A DNA stretch of 64,000 bases from Gluconacetobacter diazotrophicus PA1 5 (GCF_000021325.1 NC_011365.1:2074001-2138000), one strand, 5' to 3'; numbered from the stretch's first letter, positions 34,002 to 44,229 are shown. A program made the numbers and translations. The notes: generated by a model from the sequence alone, not told the origin.

Positions 34002-34226
34002 TTAGACGAACAGGATCAGGAAGGCGATGAGCAGGGCGTACAGGGCAACGGCTTCCGTCAGGGCGAAGCCCAGCATGCCCAGGCCGAACACGTGCGGACG
34101 CGCGGCCGGATTGCGGGCGATGCTGCTGACCAGCGTGGAGAAGATGTTACCCAGGCCGATGCCGACGCCGGCGAGGGCGATAACGGCGATACCGGCACCA
34201 ATTTCCCGGGCTGCAGCGATGTCCAT
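34002..34226 (-). CDS. atpE: ATP synthase F0 subunit c
   Basis: A 74-residue proteolipid with two helices. The polar loop is in [12 protein letters not shown], and the ion-binding carboxylate is the Glu in [17 protein letters not shown] (about residue 58). No sodium-type motif is seen, so it should be proton-driven. It lies 55 bp after atpB and 14 bp ahead of the b' gene. Confidence 0.96.
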   Translation of the reverse strand: MDIAAAREIGAGIAVIALAGVGIGLGNIFSTLVSSIARNPAARPHVFGLGMLGFALTEAVALYALLIAFLILFV

Positions 34227-34281
34227 AGCGAGGCTTTCCTTGGTTGTTCAGGCGTTCAAAGAGGCTGGGGATACGTCGCGA

Positions 34282-35031
34282 TCAGTGCGCGACCGCCTCC
34301 CGCAGGTAGATGCAGGTGAGAATGGCGAAGACATAGGCCTGCAGCGCACCCACTAGCAATTCAAGTGCCATCAACGCGACATTGATGACCACCGGCCCGA
34401 CGGCGAGCACGTCGCCGAACAGTCCGAGCCCGGCCAGCATGATCGTGAAGGCGGCGAACATTTCCAGCATCACGTGACCGGCGACCATGTTGGCGAACAG
34501 ACGGATCGACAGGCTGACGGGACGGGAAAGGAATGAGAGGATTTCGATCGGCACCAGCAGTGGGGCCAGGGCGACGGGCGCCCCCGCCGGCATGAAATGC
34601 GCGAAGAACTTCGGGCCCTGCGCCTTGAGCGAGACGATGACCGCCAGCACGAACACCAGCAGCGCGAGCGCGAGCGTCACGGCGATATGGCTGGTAAAGG
34701 CGAACGAGAAGGGCAGCAGGCCGAGATAGTTGCCGGCCAGGATGAAGAAGAACAGCGTAAAGATGAACGGGAAGAACGCCCGACCCTCGGGCCCGATCGT
34801 GTCCACCGCCATGTCATGGATGAAATCGTAGCAGATTTCCGCCGCCGCCTGCAGGCGGCCGGGCACGATGGCGGCGGGACGCATGCCGACATACAGGAAC
34901 GCCAGGACCAGGACGGACGCCACGATCATCATGACGGGCGACTGGCTGAAGCGCAAGGATTCGCCCAGTCCGCCCAGGACGGGATGGAGTTCGAACTGAC
35001 CCAGTGCGTCGATGGTGGATCCAGCCGCCAA
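34282..35031 (-). CDS. atpB: ATP synthase F0 subunit a
   Basis: A 249-residue subunit with five to six helices forming the proton half-channels. The essential Arg is in the helix SLSIRLFANMVAGHVML (about residue 183), the family's signature segment. The start is TTG at 35031, preceded by GAGGGAAGACGAAG; no ATG gives a normal N-terminus. Confidence 0.93.
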   Translation of the reverse strand: MAAGSTIDALGQFELHPVLGGLGESLRFSQSPVMMIVASVLVLAFLYVGMRPAAIVPGRLQAAAEICYDFIHDMAVDTIGPEGRAFFPFIFTLFFFILAGNYLGLLPFSFAFTSHIAVTLALALLVFVLAVIVSLKAQGPKFFAHFMPAGAPVALAPLLVPIEILSFLSRPVSLSIRLFANMVAGHVMLEMFAAFTIMLAGLGLFGDVLAVGPVVINVALMALELLVGALQAYVFAILTCIYLREAVAH

Positions 35032-35061
35032 CTTCGTCTTCCCTCTACCGCGCCGGCCCGC

Positions 35062-35388
35062 CTACGGATCCGGCTTGTCCCCCGGCGTGTCCATGGGCCT
35101 GACCAGACGCCAGACATTCAGCACACCCGCAGCACCGCCCAGGAACGAGAACAGGATCAGGAAAGCCGGACGGCTGCCCAGCCATCGATCCAGCCCCCAC
35201 CCGACCGCGACGCCGACCACAAGGGCGGAGACCATCTCGGTGCCAGCCCTGAGGGCGAACCCCAGGACAGACATGTCGCTGCCCTGCGTCGTCGCCCCCT
35301 GCGTCTCCCGGCCGGAAATATTCCGGTCCCGGGCCTGCCGCAGGCGCGCGTCGAAGGACTGACGGGAACTGTCCGTATCCTTACCCAA
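35062..35388 (-). CDS. atpI: ATP synthase assembly protein AtpI (AtpZ/AtpI family)
   Basis: A 108-residue protein with two membrane helices (about 48-70 and 78-97) and a charged N-terminus. It heads the F0 operon, where AtpI helps assemble the c-ring. The start is TTG at 35388 with GAGGTG seven bases upstream. An AT-rich promoter-like gap lies upstream. Confidence 0.85.
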   Translation of the reverse strand: MGKDTDSSRQSFDARLRQARDRNISGRETQGATTQGSDMSVLGFALRAGTEMVSALVVGVAVGWGLDRWLGSRPAFLILFSFLGGAAGVLNVWRLVRPMDTPGDKPDP

Positions 35389-35500
35389 AATTCACACCTC
35401 CAGGCAGGTGCAGGCGCTAGCTAACGACGCGGCATGAGGCTGTCAAGCGACCGGTCGTATTTGATATTGGGGAAAACAGGGATGTTCCGTCCCGGGTTGC

Positions 35501-35525
35501 ATGCATTCGTGACGTATATGCATTC
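35501..35525. promoter_or_regulatory. Direct repeat ATGCATTC x2 upstream of atp operon
   Basis: ATGCATTC occurs at 35501-35508 and again at 35518-35525, a 17-bp period, in the AT-rich 173-bp gap upstream of atpI. It may be a binding site for a regulator of the F0 operon; no known consensus fits. Confidence 0.3.
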
Positions 35526-35561
35526 ATAACATAACTGTCATGCCGCGAACGCATAATTGTG

Positions 35562-36344
35562 TCACGGGTGGGCACTCGCCCCCGGGATCTCGTCATAGGC
35601 CGCGCTGCCGGGGAAGGCGCCGGGCATCGGCGCGTCGGGAGGGGCGACCCGCATGGTCTGCCCGGCCGAGGGCCCGATGTCGCGCGCGTCGATCGCCGTT
35701 CCCAACGCGCCGGTGCTGCCGTTGCCCACGGCATAGAGCGGACGGCCGGGCTGCAGCCAGGCGGCCAGGCGCGCGGCCTCGGCCGCCGTCAGGTAAATGG
35801 CGCTGTGGTCCTGCATCACCGCGCCGATCAATTGCCCGTGCAGGCTGTAGAGCGGCGCGCGCACCGTGCCGTCCACCACGATGTCCGGCCCGCTGGTGGG
35901 CGTGGGCAGGCGGACCGAGACGGCCCCCGCATCCTCGATACGGCGGCCGCGCGGGCCATCGACCGCATAGGCCCGCACGATCGGCAGGGTACGGCCCCGC
36001 AGGCCGCTGACCGAAACCCGGTCGCCCGGCTTGACCAGCCCGGCAATGGCCAGCCCGAGTTCGTGCGAGCAGAGGATTTCCGTCCCGTCGGTCAGGATCA
36101 GCCCGTCCACGTCACCCGCCGGCGTGGGCAGGTAATGCGCGACCGTGCCCGAGGTGACGGGAAGCGGGGAAAAGTCGTAGGCCGAAACCGGCTGCCCCGT
36201 GGACACCGCGGCAGCGGGCGCTGCGGCGGGACGCGCGGGCGCGGCCGACGGCCGGGCGGCCGCCGATCCGGCCAGCAGGACGGACAGGCCGGCCGCCACC
36301 GGAAGAAGGGGGAAACGGCGGAACATATCCTGGAACATTTCCAT
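35562..36344 (-). CDS. Secreted hypothetical protein with duplicated OB-like domain
   Basis: A 260-residue protein with a signal peptide (about 1-31, ending SAAA), a Pro/Ala-rich linker (about 31-52) and two similar domains (about 55-130 and 140-215). Each domain follows the pattern G-T-V-x(3)-L ... G-x(3)-G-x(2)-x-x-D-x-T/S-x-I ... P-G-x(3)-x-V-x-G. That suggests tandem duplicated beta-barrel (OB-like) units. The last 40 residues are low-complexity. No family was recognised. It ends 173 bp from the atp operon. Confidence 0.6.
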   Translation of the reverse strand: MEMFQDMFRRFPLLPVAAGLSVLLAGSAAARPSAAPARPAAAPAAAVSTGQPVSAYDFSPLPVTSGTVAHYLPTPAGDVDGLILTDGTEILCSHELGLAIAGLVKPGDRVSVSGLRGRTLPIVRAYAVDGPRGRRIEDAGAVSVRLPTPTSGPDIVVDGTVRAPLYSLHGQLIGAVMQDHSAIYLTAAEAARLAAWLQPGRPLYAVGNGSTGALGTAIDARDIGPSAGQTMRVAPPDAPMPGAFPGSAAYDEIPGASAHP

Positions 36345-36433
36345 GCCTGGTCTCGTCTCTGCGTGGTCGTCGTGCGTGGGGCGGAACAGTCAAGTCGATC
36401 CCGCCCGGCGCGACAATCCCCGCTTGCGTCGGA

Positions 36434-38011
36434 TCAGTGCCGGAAGTGGCGCATACCTGTGAACACCATGGCGATGCCCGCCCGGTCGGCGGCGGCGATG
36501 ACCTCGTCATCGCGGATCGATCCGCCCGGCTGGATCACCGCCGTGGCGCCGGCCGCGATCGCGGCCTCCAGCCCGTCGGCGAAGGGGAAAAACGCGTCCG
36601 ACGCCACCACGCTGCCCGTCGTCAGCGGCTGGTCCAGGCCGGCGGCCCGGGCGGCTTCCGCCCCCTTGATCGCGGCGATGCGCGCCGAGTCCACGCGGCT
36701 CATCTGCCCCGCGCCGATGCCGGCGGTCGCCTGGCCCTTGGCATAGACGATGGCGTTCGACTTCACATGCTTGCCGACGCGGAAGGCGAAGATCAGATCC
36801 GCCATCTCGGCCTCGGTCGGGGCGCGGCGGGTCACCACCTTCAGGCCGGCGGGGACGATCCGGCCATTGTCGCGGGTCTGCGCCAGGAAGCCGCCGGCGA
36901 CCGAACGGATGGCCACCCCGCCCACGGACGGGTCGGGCATCGCGCCGGTCAGCAGCAGGCGCAGGTTCTTCTTCTTCGCCAGGATCGCCTGGGCCTCCTC
37001 CGTCGCGTCGGGGGCGACGATGACCTCGGTGAAGATGGCCGCGATGCGCGCGGCGGCGTCGGCGTCCAGCGTGCGGTTCAGCGCGACGATGCCGCCGAAG
37101 GCCGAGACCGGATCGCAGCGCAGCGCCAGGTCCCAGGCCGCCGACAGCGTATCGGCGGTGGCGACGCCGCAGGGATTGGCGTGCTTGACGATCACCACCG
37201 CCGGGCCGTCGAATTCCGCCACGGCCTCGAACGCCGCATCGGTATCGTTCAGGTTGTTGTAGGACAGGGATTTGCCCTGCACCTGGCGGGCGGTGGCCAC
37301 ACCGGGCCGGCTGCTGCCGTCGGCATAGAAGGCCGCCTGCTGGTGCGGATTTTCGCCATAGCGCAGGCTTTCGCGGCGCAGGCCCGCGACGGCCAGGCGT
37401 TCCGGCAGCACGTCGCCGCGCTGCACGGCGAACCACGCCGCGATGGCGGAATCATAGGCGGCGGTGCGGGCATAGGCCGCGCCGGCCAGCGCGCGCCGCG
37501 CCGCAAGCGTGGTGCCGCCCTGGGCCAGCGCGTCGATCACCGCGCCGTACTGCGCCGGATCGGTCAGCACCACGACATGGCCGTGGTTCTTGGCCGCCGC
37601 GCGGATCAGGGCGGGGCCGCCGATATCGATGTTCTCGATGCAGTCCTCTTCCCCCGCGCCGGAGGCCACCGTGGCCTCGAACGGGTAGAGGTTCACCGCG
37701 ACCAGGTCGATCGGCGCGATCCCGTGTTCGTCCATCTGCGCCAGATGGGCCGGCAGGTCGCGGCGGCCCAGGATGCCGCCATGGATCTGCGGCACCAGGG
37801 TCTTCACCCGCCCGTCGAGAATTTCGGGAAAGCCGGTATGGTCCGACACCTCGGTCACCTTCAGTCCGGCCTCGCGCAGCGCACGGGCCGAGCCCCCGGT
37901 CGAGAGGATTTCCGCCCCATGGGCGATCAGGGCGCGGGCGAGGTCGAGCAACCCCGCCTTGTCGGAAACGGAAATCAGGGCGCGGCGGACCGGCACGGGC
38001 GTCTGGGTCAT
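36434..38011 (-). CDS. purH: AICAR transformylase / IMP cyclohydrolase
   Basis: A 525-residue bifunctional enzyme completing purine synthesis: formylation of AICAR and ring closure to IMP. The N-terminal MGS-like IMP cyclohydrolase domain (about 1-200) starts [20 protein letters not shown] with the STGG motif and [12 protein letters not shown]. The C-terminal transformylase has [22 protein letters not shown] (Lys/His active-site region) and [11 protein letters not shown]. The ATG at 38011 is chosen because the upstream in-frame region has no family match. Confidence 0.95.
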   Translation of the reverse strand: MTQTPVPVRRALISVSDKAGLLDLARALIAHGAEILSTGGSARALREAGLKVTEVSDHTGFPEILDGRVKTLVPQIHGGILGRRDLPAHLAQMDEHGIAPIDLVAVNLYPFEATVASGAGEEDCIENIDIGGPALIRAAAKNHGHVVVLTDPAQYGAVIDALAQGGTTLAARRALAGAAYARTAAYDSAIAAWFAVQRGDVLPERLAVAGLRRESLRYGENPHQQAAFYADGSSRPGVATARQVQGKSLSYNNLNDTDAAFEAVAEFDGPAVVIVKHANPCGVATADTLSAAWDLALRCDPVSAFGGIVALNRTLDADAAARIAAIFTEVIVAPDATEEAQAILAKKKNLRLLLTGAMPDPSVGGVAIRSVAGGFLAQTRDNGRIVPAGLKVVTRRAPTEAEMADLIFAFRVGKHVKSNAIVYAKGQATAGIGAGQMSRVDSARIAAIKGAEAARAAGLDQPLTTGSVVASDAFFPFADGLEAAIAAGATAVIQPGGSIRDDEVIAAADRAGIAMVFTGMRHFRH

Positions 38012-38082
38012 CGCGGGAAGCGACCTTTCACATGGACGGGCGGCAAAGCCCGCGTCCTTATCCAACCTGGACCACGGGAGCA

Positions 38083-38128
38083 AGGCTGGGCATGATGCCC
38101 CGCACCCCGAACGATTGGGTTTCCAAAG
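38083..38128 (-). repeat. Dispersed GC-rich repeat, copy D (partial, reversed)
   Basis: On the minus strand this reads GAAACCCAATCGTTCGGGGT, then GCGGGGCATCATGCCC. It matches the 5' part of copies B and C but lacks their terminator-like end. It lies in the gap between the pabC-like gene and purH. Confidence 0.65.
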
Positions 38129-38147
38129 GGCTCGGCCCTTTGGCGGG

Positions 38148-38957
38148 TCAAGGGCTGAGCCCTTGTACACACGCCCGAATGTCCTCGACCAACCCCGGCA
38201 GAACAGACAACGCCATCCCGTCCAGACTGACAACCGGACGCACCGACAGGCTGTTGACCAGCACCACACCCCCTGCCCCCCGCAGATCGTCGGGTATCAG
38301 CGAGGCCTCCTCCACCATGCAAGCCGCCAGCAGCACGGCGCGAGCGATCCCCGGCAAGGCGCCGTCGCCGACCGGCGGCGTGACCAGGCGCCCCTGGTGA
38401 TGGACCAGCACCGTGCTGACCGTGCTTTCGGCCACCCGCCCCGCCGCGTTCAGCAGCAGCGCGTCATCCGCGCCGCGCTGTTCGGCCTCCAGCCGGGCCA
38501 GGATGTTGGGCAGGTAATTCAGGCTCTTGACCCGCGAGAGCGGGGATGCCGCATCCCGCCGGACGCGGGTGCTGACCACCAGGCGGGCCGGTCCCGGGGC
38601 GGGCGCCGGGGGAAAGGGCACGATCAGCAGGCTGGGTTGCGGAGAGGCGGGCGGGAACAGGCCGCGCGGGCCGCAGCCGCGCGTCAGAGTCAGGCGCAGC
38701 GCGCCTTCGGCCAGCGCATTGTGCCGCACCACCTGGCGCAACGCGTCCTCGATCCGGTCCAGGTCGGGGCCCGGAAACATCAGCAGGTCCGCACCCTGGC
38801 ACAGCCGGTCGAGATGCCGGGCCAGATGGGCGATGCGCCCCCCCGCGACGCGCATCGTCTCGAACAGTCCGTCACCCAGGGTCAGGCCGCGATCGGCGGG
38901 ATCGATCCGCGCCCGGTCCGCCGGGACCAGCCCGTCATTCAGCCACAGCATCGTCAT
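38148..38957 (-). CDS. pabC: Aminotransferase class IV, probable 4-amino-4-deoxychorismate lyase
   Basis: A 269-residue PLP enzyme. [15 protein letters not shown] near residue 25 is the family opening. The PLP lysine lies in [19 protein letters not shown] near 140, and ESTVSTVLV near 170 binds the phosphate. In the PabC role it splits ADC to p-aminobenzoate and pyruvate for folate. The start overlaps the pabB stop by 4 bp (ATGA), which strongly supports pabC over a branched-chain or D-alanine aminotransferase. Confidence 0.85.
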   Translation of the reverse strand: MTMLWLNDGLVPADRARIDPADRGLTLGDGLFETMRVAGGRIAHLARHLDRLCQGADLLMFPGPDLDRIEDALRQVVRHNALAEGALRLTLTRGCGPRGLFPPASPQPSLLIVPFPPAPAPGPARLVVSTRVRRDAASPLSRVKSLNYLPNILARLEAEQRGADDALLLNAAGRVAESTVSTVLVHHQGRLVTPPVGDGALPGIARAVLLAACMVEEASLIPDDLRGAGGVVLVNSLSVRPVVSLDGMALSVLPGLVEDIRACVQGLSP

Positions 38958-40348
38958 GACGCCATCCCGGCCGGCTCGGCCCCGAACAGGGCCAGCAGCG
39001 GCGCGATCTTCAGGCACATTTCCGCATATTCCCGCCCGGGGTCCGACAGGATCGTGATCCCGCCCCCCGCCGCCGCCACGATCGCATCCGGCGTCGTGGC
39101 CAGGGCGCGGATGACGACCGAACTGTCCATCGCGCCATCGGTGCCGATGCGAAAGACCACCCCGCAATAGGCCTGCCGCGCCGACGATTCCAGTTCGTCG
39201 ATGATCTGCATCGCGCGGTGCTTCGGCGCGCCGGTCACCGATCCGGGCGGCAGGGTGGCGCGCAGCAGGTCGATGGCATCCCGTCCCGGGGCCAGGGTGG
39301 CCGTGACCTCGGACACCAGGTGATGGACATGGGTGAAGGTCTCCACCGACAGCAGTTCCGGGACACCGACGCTGCCGATCCGCGCGACACGACCCAGATC
39401 GTTGCGCATCAGGTCCACGATCATCAGGTTTTCCGCCCGTTCCTTCTCATCGGCCGCGAGTTCGACACGGCGGGCGGCATCCTGTGCCGGGGTGGCGCCG
39501 CGCGGGCGGGTGCCCTTGATCGGCCGGGTGCGGGCCACCCCGTCAGGGCCGAGATGCACGAACCGCTCCGGCGAGGCCGACAGCAGGCCGAAACCCGGCC
39601 CGCAGGCCAGCCACGCCCCGAACGGCGCGGGCGAGGCCCGGCGCAGGGCCCGGTAGATGGCGCCGTCCGTCAGGCCGGGCGGGCGGCGGGCGGCCATGCG
39701 CCCGGTGATGTTGACCTGGAAGATGTCGCCCGCCGCGATCCGCTCCACCGCGCGCGCCACCGCGGCGGCGTACTGCCCCGGCGCCTGGTCGGCGGCGAAG
39801 GCCAGGCGCGGCAGGGCGGCGGGGGCCGGGGCCGGCTCCATGGCCGCCCACGCGGCGCTTACGTCGGCGATCAGCCGGTCCGGATCGGGGCGGATCGTCG
39901 CCAGGTAGGCGCGCCGCCGCACACGGTCGAACAGGACGGCATGGTCATAGAACCCCGCCGCCAGGTCCGGCTGGGCCGGATCGGCCACGTGGCGGGTCGC
40001 GATCCCTTCGAGGCGCCGCCCCACCCCGTACCCGGCGAAGCCGATCACCCCGCCCGCGAACGGCAGGGCCTCGCCGGATGCGGTCACGGGCGGCGATCCG
40101 GCCGGCGGCAGCAGGGCGCGCAGGGCCGCCAGCGGATCAGATGCCAGCGGGGCCCCGCCGTCCCGCCATTCAAGGACCTGGCGCGGCCGGCGGCAGAGGA
40201 TGGTCCAGCGCGCGCGCGGCCCCGCCGGCCCGCCGCTGTCCAGGCAGGCCAGCCACGGTTCGTCCCGCCACGCCCACAGCACGTCATCAGGGTCCCGCCA
40301 CGGCAGTTCGACGGCGTGAAGGTCCCCGATGCCAACCGGACCATCCAT
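38954..40348 (-). CDS. pabB: Aminodeoxychorismate synthase component I
   Basis: A 464-residue chorismate-binding enzyme that makes 4-amino-4-deoxychorismate. It has the catalytic segments RPIKGTRPRGATP near residue 265, the metal/chorismate segment ENLMIVDLMRNDLGRV near 300, and PGGSVTGAPK-like PPGSVTGAPKHRAM near 362. No glutamine amidotransferase (pabA) is in the window; it may be supplied by another gene. PIKGT (Lys) marks it as PabB rather than anthranilate synthase TrpE. It ends 5 bp from the following ptsI. Confidence 0.92.
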   Translation of the reverse strand: MDGPVGIGDLHAVELPWRDPDDVLWAWRDEPWLACLDSGGPAGPRARWTILCRRPRQVLEWRDGGAPLASDPLAALRALLPPAGSPPVTASGEALPFAGGVIGFAGYGVGRRLEGIATRHVADPAQPDLAAGFYDHAVLFDRVRRRAYLATIRPDPDRLIADVSAAWAAMEPAPAPAALPRLAFAADQAPGQYAAAVARAVERIAAGDIFQVNITGRMAARRPPGLTDGAIYRALRRASPAPFGAWLACGPGFGLLSASPERFVHLGPDGVARTRPIKGTRPRGATPAQDAARRVELAADEKERAENLMIVDLMRNDLGRVARIGSVGVPELLSVETFTHVHHLVSEVTATLAPGRDAIDLLRATLPPGSVTGAPKHRAMQIIDELESSARQAYCGVVFRIGTDGAMDSSVVIRALATTPDAIVAAAGGGITILSDPGREYAEMCLKIAPLLALFGAEPAGMAS

Positions 40349-40353
40349 GACCG

Positions 40354-42210
40354 CTACCCCCCCGCGGCGAAGGCGTCGATCAGGGACAGGACTTCGGCCA
40401 CGTCCGGGGATTCCATCACGCGGTGGGCCAGCCGTCGGCAGTCCTCGAACGACAGGGCGCGCACCCTGCGCTTCACCCGGGGCACGGCGGAGGCGGTCAT
40501 CGAGAAGCTGCGCAGGCCCAGCCCGACCAGCAGCGGCACCACCCGCGGATCGCCGGCGATTTCCCCGCAGATCGAAATCGGACGATACTGGCGCAGCGCG
40601 GCCTCGGTCACCGTCTGGATCAGGCGCAGCACGGCGGGATGCAGCGGCTGGTAGAGGGACGCGACATCGGCCAGGGCGCGATCGGCCGCCAGCGTGTACA
40701 TCGTCAGGTCGTTGGTGCCGATGGCCAGGAATTCGGCTTCCTGCGCCAGCGCATCGCCCATGATGGCGGCGGCCGGGGTTTCGACCATGATGCCCAGCGG
40801 CGGCAGGCTGTCACCCAGCTTCACCCCCCGGCGGCGCAGGCGGCGCGCGACGCGCTGATAGATGTCGCGGGCCTCGCGCAGTTCCGGGACGGTCGTGACC
40901 ATCGGCAGCATGACGCGCATCGGCCCGGCGGACGACGCCTTCAGGATCGCGGCGAACTGGGTTTCCAGGATCGCGGGATGGCGCAGCAGCAGCCGCAGGC
41001 CGCGCACGCCCAGCGCCGGATTGACGTTGTCGCCGTCACGGTCCAGCCCCGCGCGGTTCAGGGCCTCGCTATGCTTTTCGCCGCCCCAGTCCACCACGCG
41101 GATGGTGGTGGTATCCCCTGCCATCGCGGTGATGATTTCGGAATAGATCGCGGCCTGGCTGTCCTCGTCCGGCATGGTTTCGGCATTGATGAACAGGAAT
41201 TCCGTGCGCAGCAGGCCGATGCCCGACGCGCCGGACTGCGCGATCAGCGCCAGTTCGGCCGGCAGTTCCAGATTGGCCTGCAGATGCAGCTTCTCGCCGC
41301 TGGACAGGCGGGCCGGCAGGCGGCGCAGCCGGCCCAGCGCCTGGCGTTCGCGCGCATGTTCGGCCACCCCGCCGCGCGCCGCCGCCAGCGTATCCTCGGT
41401 CGGGTCCACCACCACCAGCCCGGCGGTGCCGTCCACCACCACGGTGGCCCCCTCGCGCACCCGCGCCATCAGCCCGTGGGCGGCCAGCACGGCGGGAATG
41501 CCCAGGGCGCGCAGCATGATGGCGGTGTGGTCGGTGGCGCCCCCTTCCTCGGTCGCGACCGCGACGATGCGCGACGGGTCGATCAGCGCCGCATCGGCGG
41601 GGCGCAACTGTTCGGTGACCAGCACCGCGCCCTCGGGAAGCGCGCTGAACGAGCGAAAGGGCATGCGCCCCAGGTTGCGCAGCAGCCGCCGGCCGATTTC
41701 GCGGAATTCGCCCGCGCGGCGCTGGGCGGCGGCGGCGTCCTCGCCCTCGGGCACCGGGGCGTCGGCCCCGCCCAGCAGGGCCAGGGCCAGGCTTTCGGTT
41801 TCCTGCCGGACGGCGGCTTCGGCTGTCAGTCCGTCCTGGACGATGCGGCGGCGGATGCCGCGCTGCAGGCGCGACGGGCCGAGCATCCGGCGATAGACCT
41901 CCAGCAGCGATCCGATTTCGATCTGGCTGTCCTCGGGCAGCACCGCCAGGCGGTCGCGCAGGCGTTCGACCTGCCGCACCGACCGTTCCACGGCCTCGGC
42001 CAGGCGCTCCAGCTCGGGTGCGGGGTCGGCGGCGCGGGCGTCGGGATCCATATCCGGCGCCGGGCTTTCCAGCGCCACCGCCGCCGGGCCGATGGCGATG
42101 CCGCGCACCGTGGCATCGCCGGACAGCCGGTGTTCCGCCCGCGTTCCCCGCCGGCCGGCAGCCCGCCGGCGCGGCGCGGACGAGGGGCCGGCGGCGTCAG
42201 TCGTCTTCAT
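40354..42210 (-). CDS. ptsI: PEP-protein phosphotransferase, PTS enzyme I
   Basis: A 618-residue enzyme with the phosphohistidine site in GGATDHTAIMLRALGIPAVL (about residue 218), the SxLRTEFLFIN segment near 336 and the C-terminal PEP-site cysteine in RPISICGEIAGDP (about 530). It takes phosphate from PEP and passes it to HPr. Its first 14 bp overlap ptsH. An unusual Arg/Ala-rich N-terminal tail of about 45 residues precedes the normal domain. Confidence 0.92.
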   Translation of the reverse strand: MKTTDAAGPSSAPRRRAAGRRGTRAEHRLSGDATVRGIAIGPAAVALESPAPDMDPDARAADPAPELERLAEAVERSVRQVERLRDRLAVLPEDSQIEIGSLLEVYRRMLGPSRLQRGIRRRIVQDGLTAEAAVRQETESLALALLGGADAPVPEGEDAAAAQRRAGEFREIGRRLLRNLGRMPFRSFSALPEGAVLVTEQLRPADAALIDPSRIVAVATEEGGATDHTAIMLRALGIPAVLAAHGLMARVREGATVVVDGTAGLVVVDPTEDTLAAARGGVAEHARERQALGRLRRLPARLSSGEKLHLQANLELPAELALIAQSGASGIGLLRTEFLFINAETMPDEDSQAAIYSEIITAMAGDTTTIRVVDWGGEKHSEALNRAGLDRDGDNVNPALGVRGLRLLLRHPAILETQFAAILKASSAGPMRVMLPMVTTVPELREARDIYQRVARRLRRRGVKLGDSLPPLGIMVETPAAAIMGDALAQEAEFLAIGTNDLTMYTLAADRALADVASLYQPLHPAVLRLIQTVTEAALRQYRPISICGEIAGDPRVVPLLVGLGLRSFSMTASAVPRVKRRVRALSFEDCRRLAHRVMESPDVAEVLSLIDAFAAGG

Positions 42211-42520
42211 GGAAGCCCGCCTCGATCAGGGCCACCAGGGCCTCGATCGCCGCATGGGCATCCCATCCCGTGGCCATCAGGGTAATGGATTCCCCCCGAC
42301 CGGCCCCCAGCATCATCAGGCCCATGATCGAGCGCGCCGATACGGTCTGGTCGGCCCGCGTGACCTCGACATTCGCGTCGAACTGCTCGGCCACCGTCAC
42401 CAGCTTGGCCGCCGCGCGCGCATGCAGCCCGCGACGATTGACCATGGTCAGGGTCACGGACAGGACATCGGGGTCCTGGGGGTCCAGCCCGCCAGGAGCC
42501 GACATGCCGGGCGAGGACAT
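42197..42520 (-). CDS. ptsH: HPr phosphocarrier protein
   Basis: A 107-residue protein, longer than typical HPr (about 88) because of an N-terminal tail of about 20 residues. It has the active His in NRRGLHARAAAK and a Ser region SARSIMGLMML that fits the Ser46 site of HprK phosphorylation. It accepts phosphate from EI and passes it to EIIA-Man. The adjacent HprK gene makes Ser phosphorylation likely. Confidence 0.9.
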   Translation of the reverse strand: MSSPGMSAPGGLDPQDPDVLSVTLTMVNRRGLHARAAAKLVTVAEQFDANVEVTRADQTVSARSIMGLMMLGAGRGESITLMATGWDAHAAIEALVALIEAGFHEDD

Positions 42521-42526
42521 GCCCGG

Positions 42527-43024
42527 TCAGCCCATGGCGACCCGCCGCGGCGCAGGACGGTACAGCGCCTGCGGCGGCATGTCGGCGGGGCGTTCGCCCA
42601 GCAGGCAGCTCCGGGCGCCCCCCAGGCATTGCGGCGGCAGGTGCGAGGCGGTGGAGATGTATTTGCGGCCCGCGCCCTCGGCCAGGTCCGCGCATTCCTC
42701 CAGCGTGTGGCCGTTGCGGATCTGCGCCAGCTTGACCATCATCGGCACGTTGACGCCGGCCAGGACTTCCACCCGGCCCGCTTCCATCGTGGAAATGGCG
42801 AGGTTCGAGGCCGTGCTGCCGAACATGTCGGTCAGCAGCAGGACGCCATCACCCGTATCGACGCCGGCGATCACCGATTGCAGGTCCGCGCGTCGCAGGA
42901 CGGGATCGTCACCAGCCTCGATGTTCAGGGTAGCCAGTTGGGGTTGCGGCCCCACCACGTGCTCCATCGCGCGTTTCAGCGTGTCGCCGAGCTCGCCATG
43001 GGTGACGAGGACCATACCAATCAT
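42527..43024 (-). CDS. PTS mannose-family EIIA
   Basis: A 165-residue protein with the EIIA-Man active His in VLVTHGELGDTL (about residue 9) and the core LTDMFGSTASNLAI. EIIA-Man domains are normally about 130 residues; here about 35 extra residues follow (from about PPQCLGGARSC), Cys- and Pro-rich and without known motif. No EIIB, EIIC or EIID genes are near, so it is probably regulatory. Its start overlaps rapZ by 4 bp. Confidence 0.85.
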   Translation of the reverse strand: MIGMVLVTHGELGDTLKRAMEHVVGPQPQLATLNIEAGDDPVLRRADLQSVIAGVDTGDGVLLLTDMFGSTASNLAISTMEAGRVEVLAGVNVPMMVKLAQIRNGHTLEECADLAEGAGRKYISTASHLPPQCLGGARSCLLGERPADMPPQALYRPAPRRVAMG

Positions 43025-44091
43025 GAGGAATACTGCCCTTCCACCACGTCCGCCGCGTGCTCCCTCGGTCGGCTGGCCCAGCGCCAGCTAGATCGCCCCT
43101 GCCGGGCCAGTTCGCGGTGCATGACGATGATCGGCCACGCACCCTGAGCATCCGCGCCGCCCGACTGCACATCGGTCGGGGCCGCGCCCTTTTCAATATG
43201 GGCAGGTTTCCCGGGGCTGTCGCATGTTCCACCGGGTTCCGCAAGATTTTTGGCCGCAAGGCGCCGCGCCAGCGCCTCGACCAGCGTGACCGAGCGATGG
43301 CGGCCGCCGGAACAGCCGATGGCGATGGTCGCGTATTTCTTGCCCTCGCGCACGAAGCGCGGCAGCACCAGGCCCAACATGCCGTCGATCTGGTCCAGGA
43401 AGCGCGGATAATCGGGGTCGGACGCCACATAGTCCGCCACCGCCTGGTCCAGCCCATTCCGGACGGACAGGTCGGGATCGTAATAGGGGTTCCGCAGGAA
43501 CCGCGCGTCGAACACCATGTCGGCCTCGCGCGGCAGGCCGGCGGGAAAGGCGAAGGACATCAGCGCGACGGTCAGCCCTTCGGCCATGCGGTCATGGCGG
43601 GGGGCGAAGCGCATTTCCACGACCTGCCGCAGTTCGGGCGGCGGCAGGTCGGAGGTATCGATCACCATGTCGGCGGCGGCCCGCAGCCGCGCGGTCAGTT
43701 CAATTTCCGCCTCGATCCCTTCCTTGACCGTACCGCGCATGGCCAGCGGGTGCCGCCGCCGCGTGGCGGTATAACGGCGCAGCAGCACGCTTTCCTCGGC
43801 CGTGGCATAGATCAGCTCGGCCTGCAGGTCGGGATTGACGCGCAGCCGCCCCAGGGCGGCCAGCACGGCGGCGGCGTCGAAGCCCCGGGTGCGGGAATCC
43901 ACCCCGATCGCGACCGGCTGTTCCGCGCGGGTCACGATCTCGTCCATCATGCCCAGCGGCGGATTGTCTATGACCTCGTATCCCAGATCCTCGAGAATGC
44001 GCAGAATCGAGGATTTTCCCGCCCCGGACAGACCGGTGACCAGCAGGATGCGACGCGGCGCCGGTACTCCGTCATGTGAAGAATCCGTCAC
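43021..44091 (-). CDS. rapZ: RapZ/YvcJ-family nucleotide-binding protein
   Basis: A 356-residue protein with an N-terminal P-loop (LLVTGLSGAGKSSILRIL) and the C-terminal signature IAIGCSGGRHRSVTLVEALA. In enterobacteria RapZ senses glucosamine-6-phosphate and adapts RNase E cleavage of small RNAs; in other groups it is a GTPase of less clear role. Between the last helix and a family-like MHREL segment there is an unusual insert of about 35 residues. The start is taken as GTG at 44091. Confidence 0.9.
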   Translation of the reverse strand: MTDSSHDGVPAPRRILLVTGLSGAGKSSILRILEDLGYEVIDNPPLGMMDEIVTRAEQPVAIGVDSRTRGFDAAAVLAALGRLRVNPDLQAELIYATAEESVLLRRYTATRRRHPLAMRGTVKEGIEAEIELTARLRAAADMVIDTSDLPPPELRQVVEMRFAPRHDRMAEGLTVALMSFAFPAGLPREADMVFDARFLRNPYYDPDLSVRNGLDQAVADYVASDPDYPRFLDQIDGMLGLVLPRFVREGKKYATIAIGCSGGRHRSVTLVEALARRLAAKNLAEPGGTCDSPGKPAHIEKGAAPTDVQSGGADAQGAWPIIVMHRELARQGRSSWRWASRPREHAADVVEGQYSS

Positions 44092-44229
44092 GGGAAATCC
44101 TGGCTGAACAACGGGCCGGACAGTTCCGGACCCGAGAACAGTCGCCGCACCGCAAGGGAATGATGCGTCAACGTCCATCTGACACCCAAAGCACCGCCAT
44201 GAAAAGGACACACAGGCATCACATCGGCA

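Noticed and set aside
38012-38269. Extended purH start upstream of 38011
   Set aside because: The extra 86 residues have no PurH match and overlap the partial dispersed repeat; PurH starts a few residues before RRALISV.
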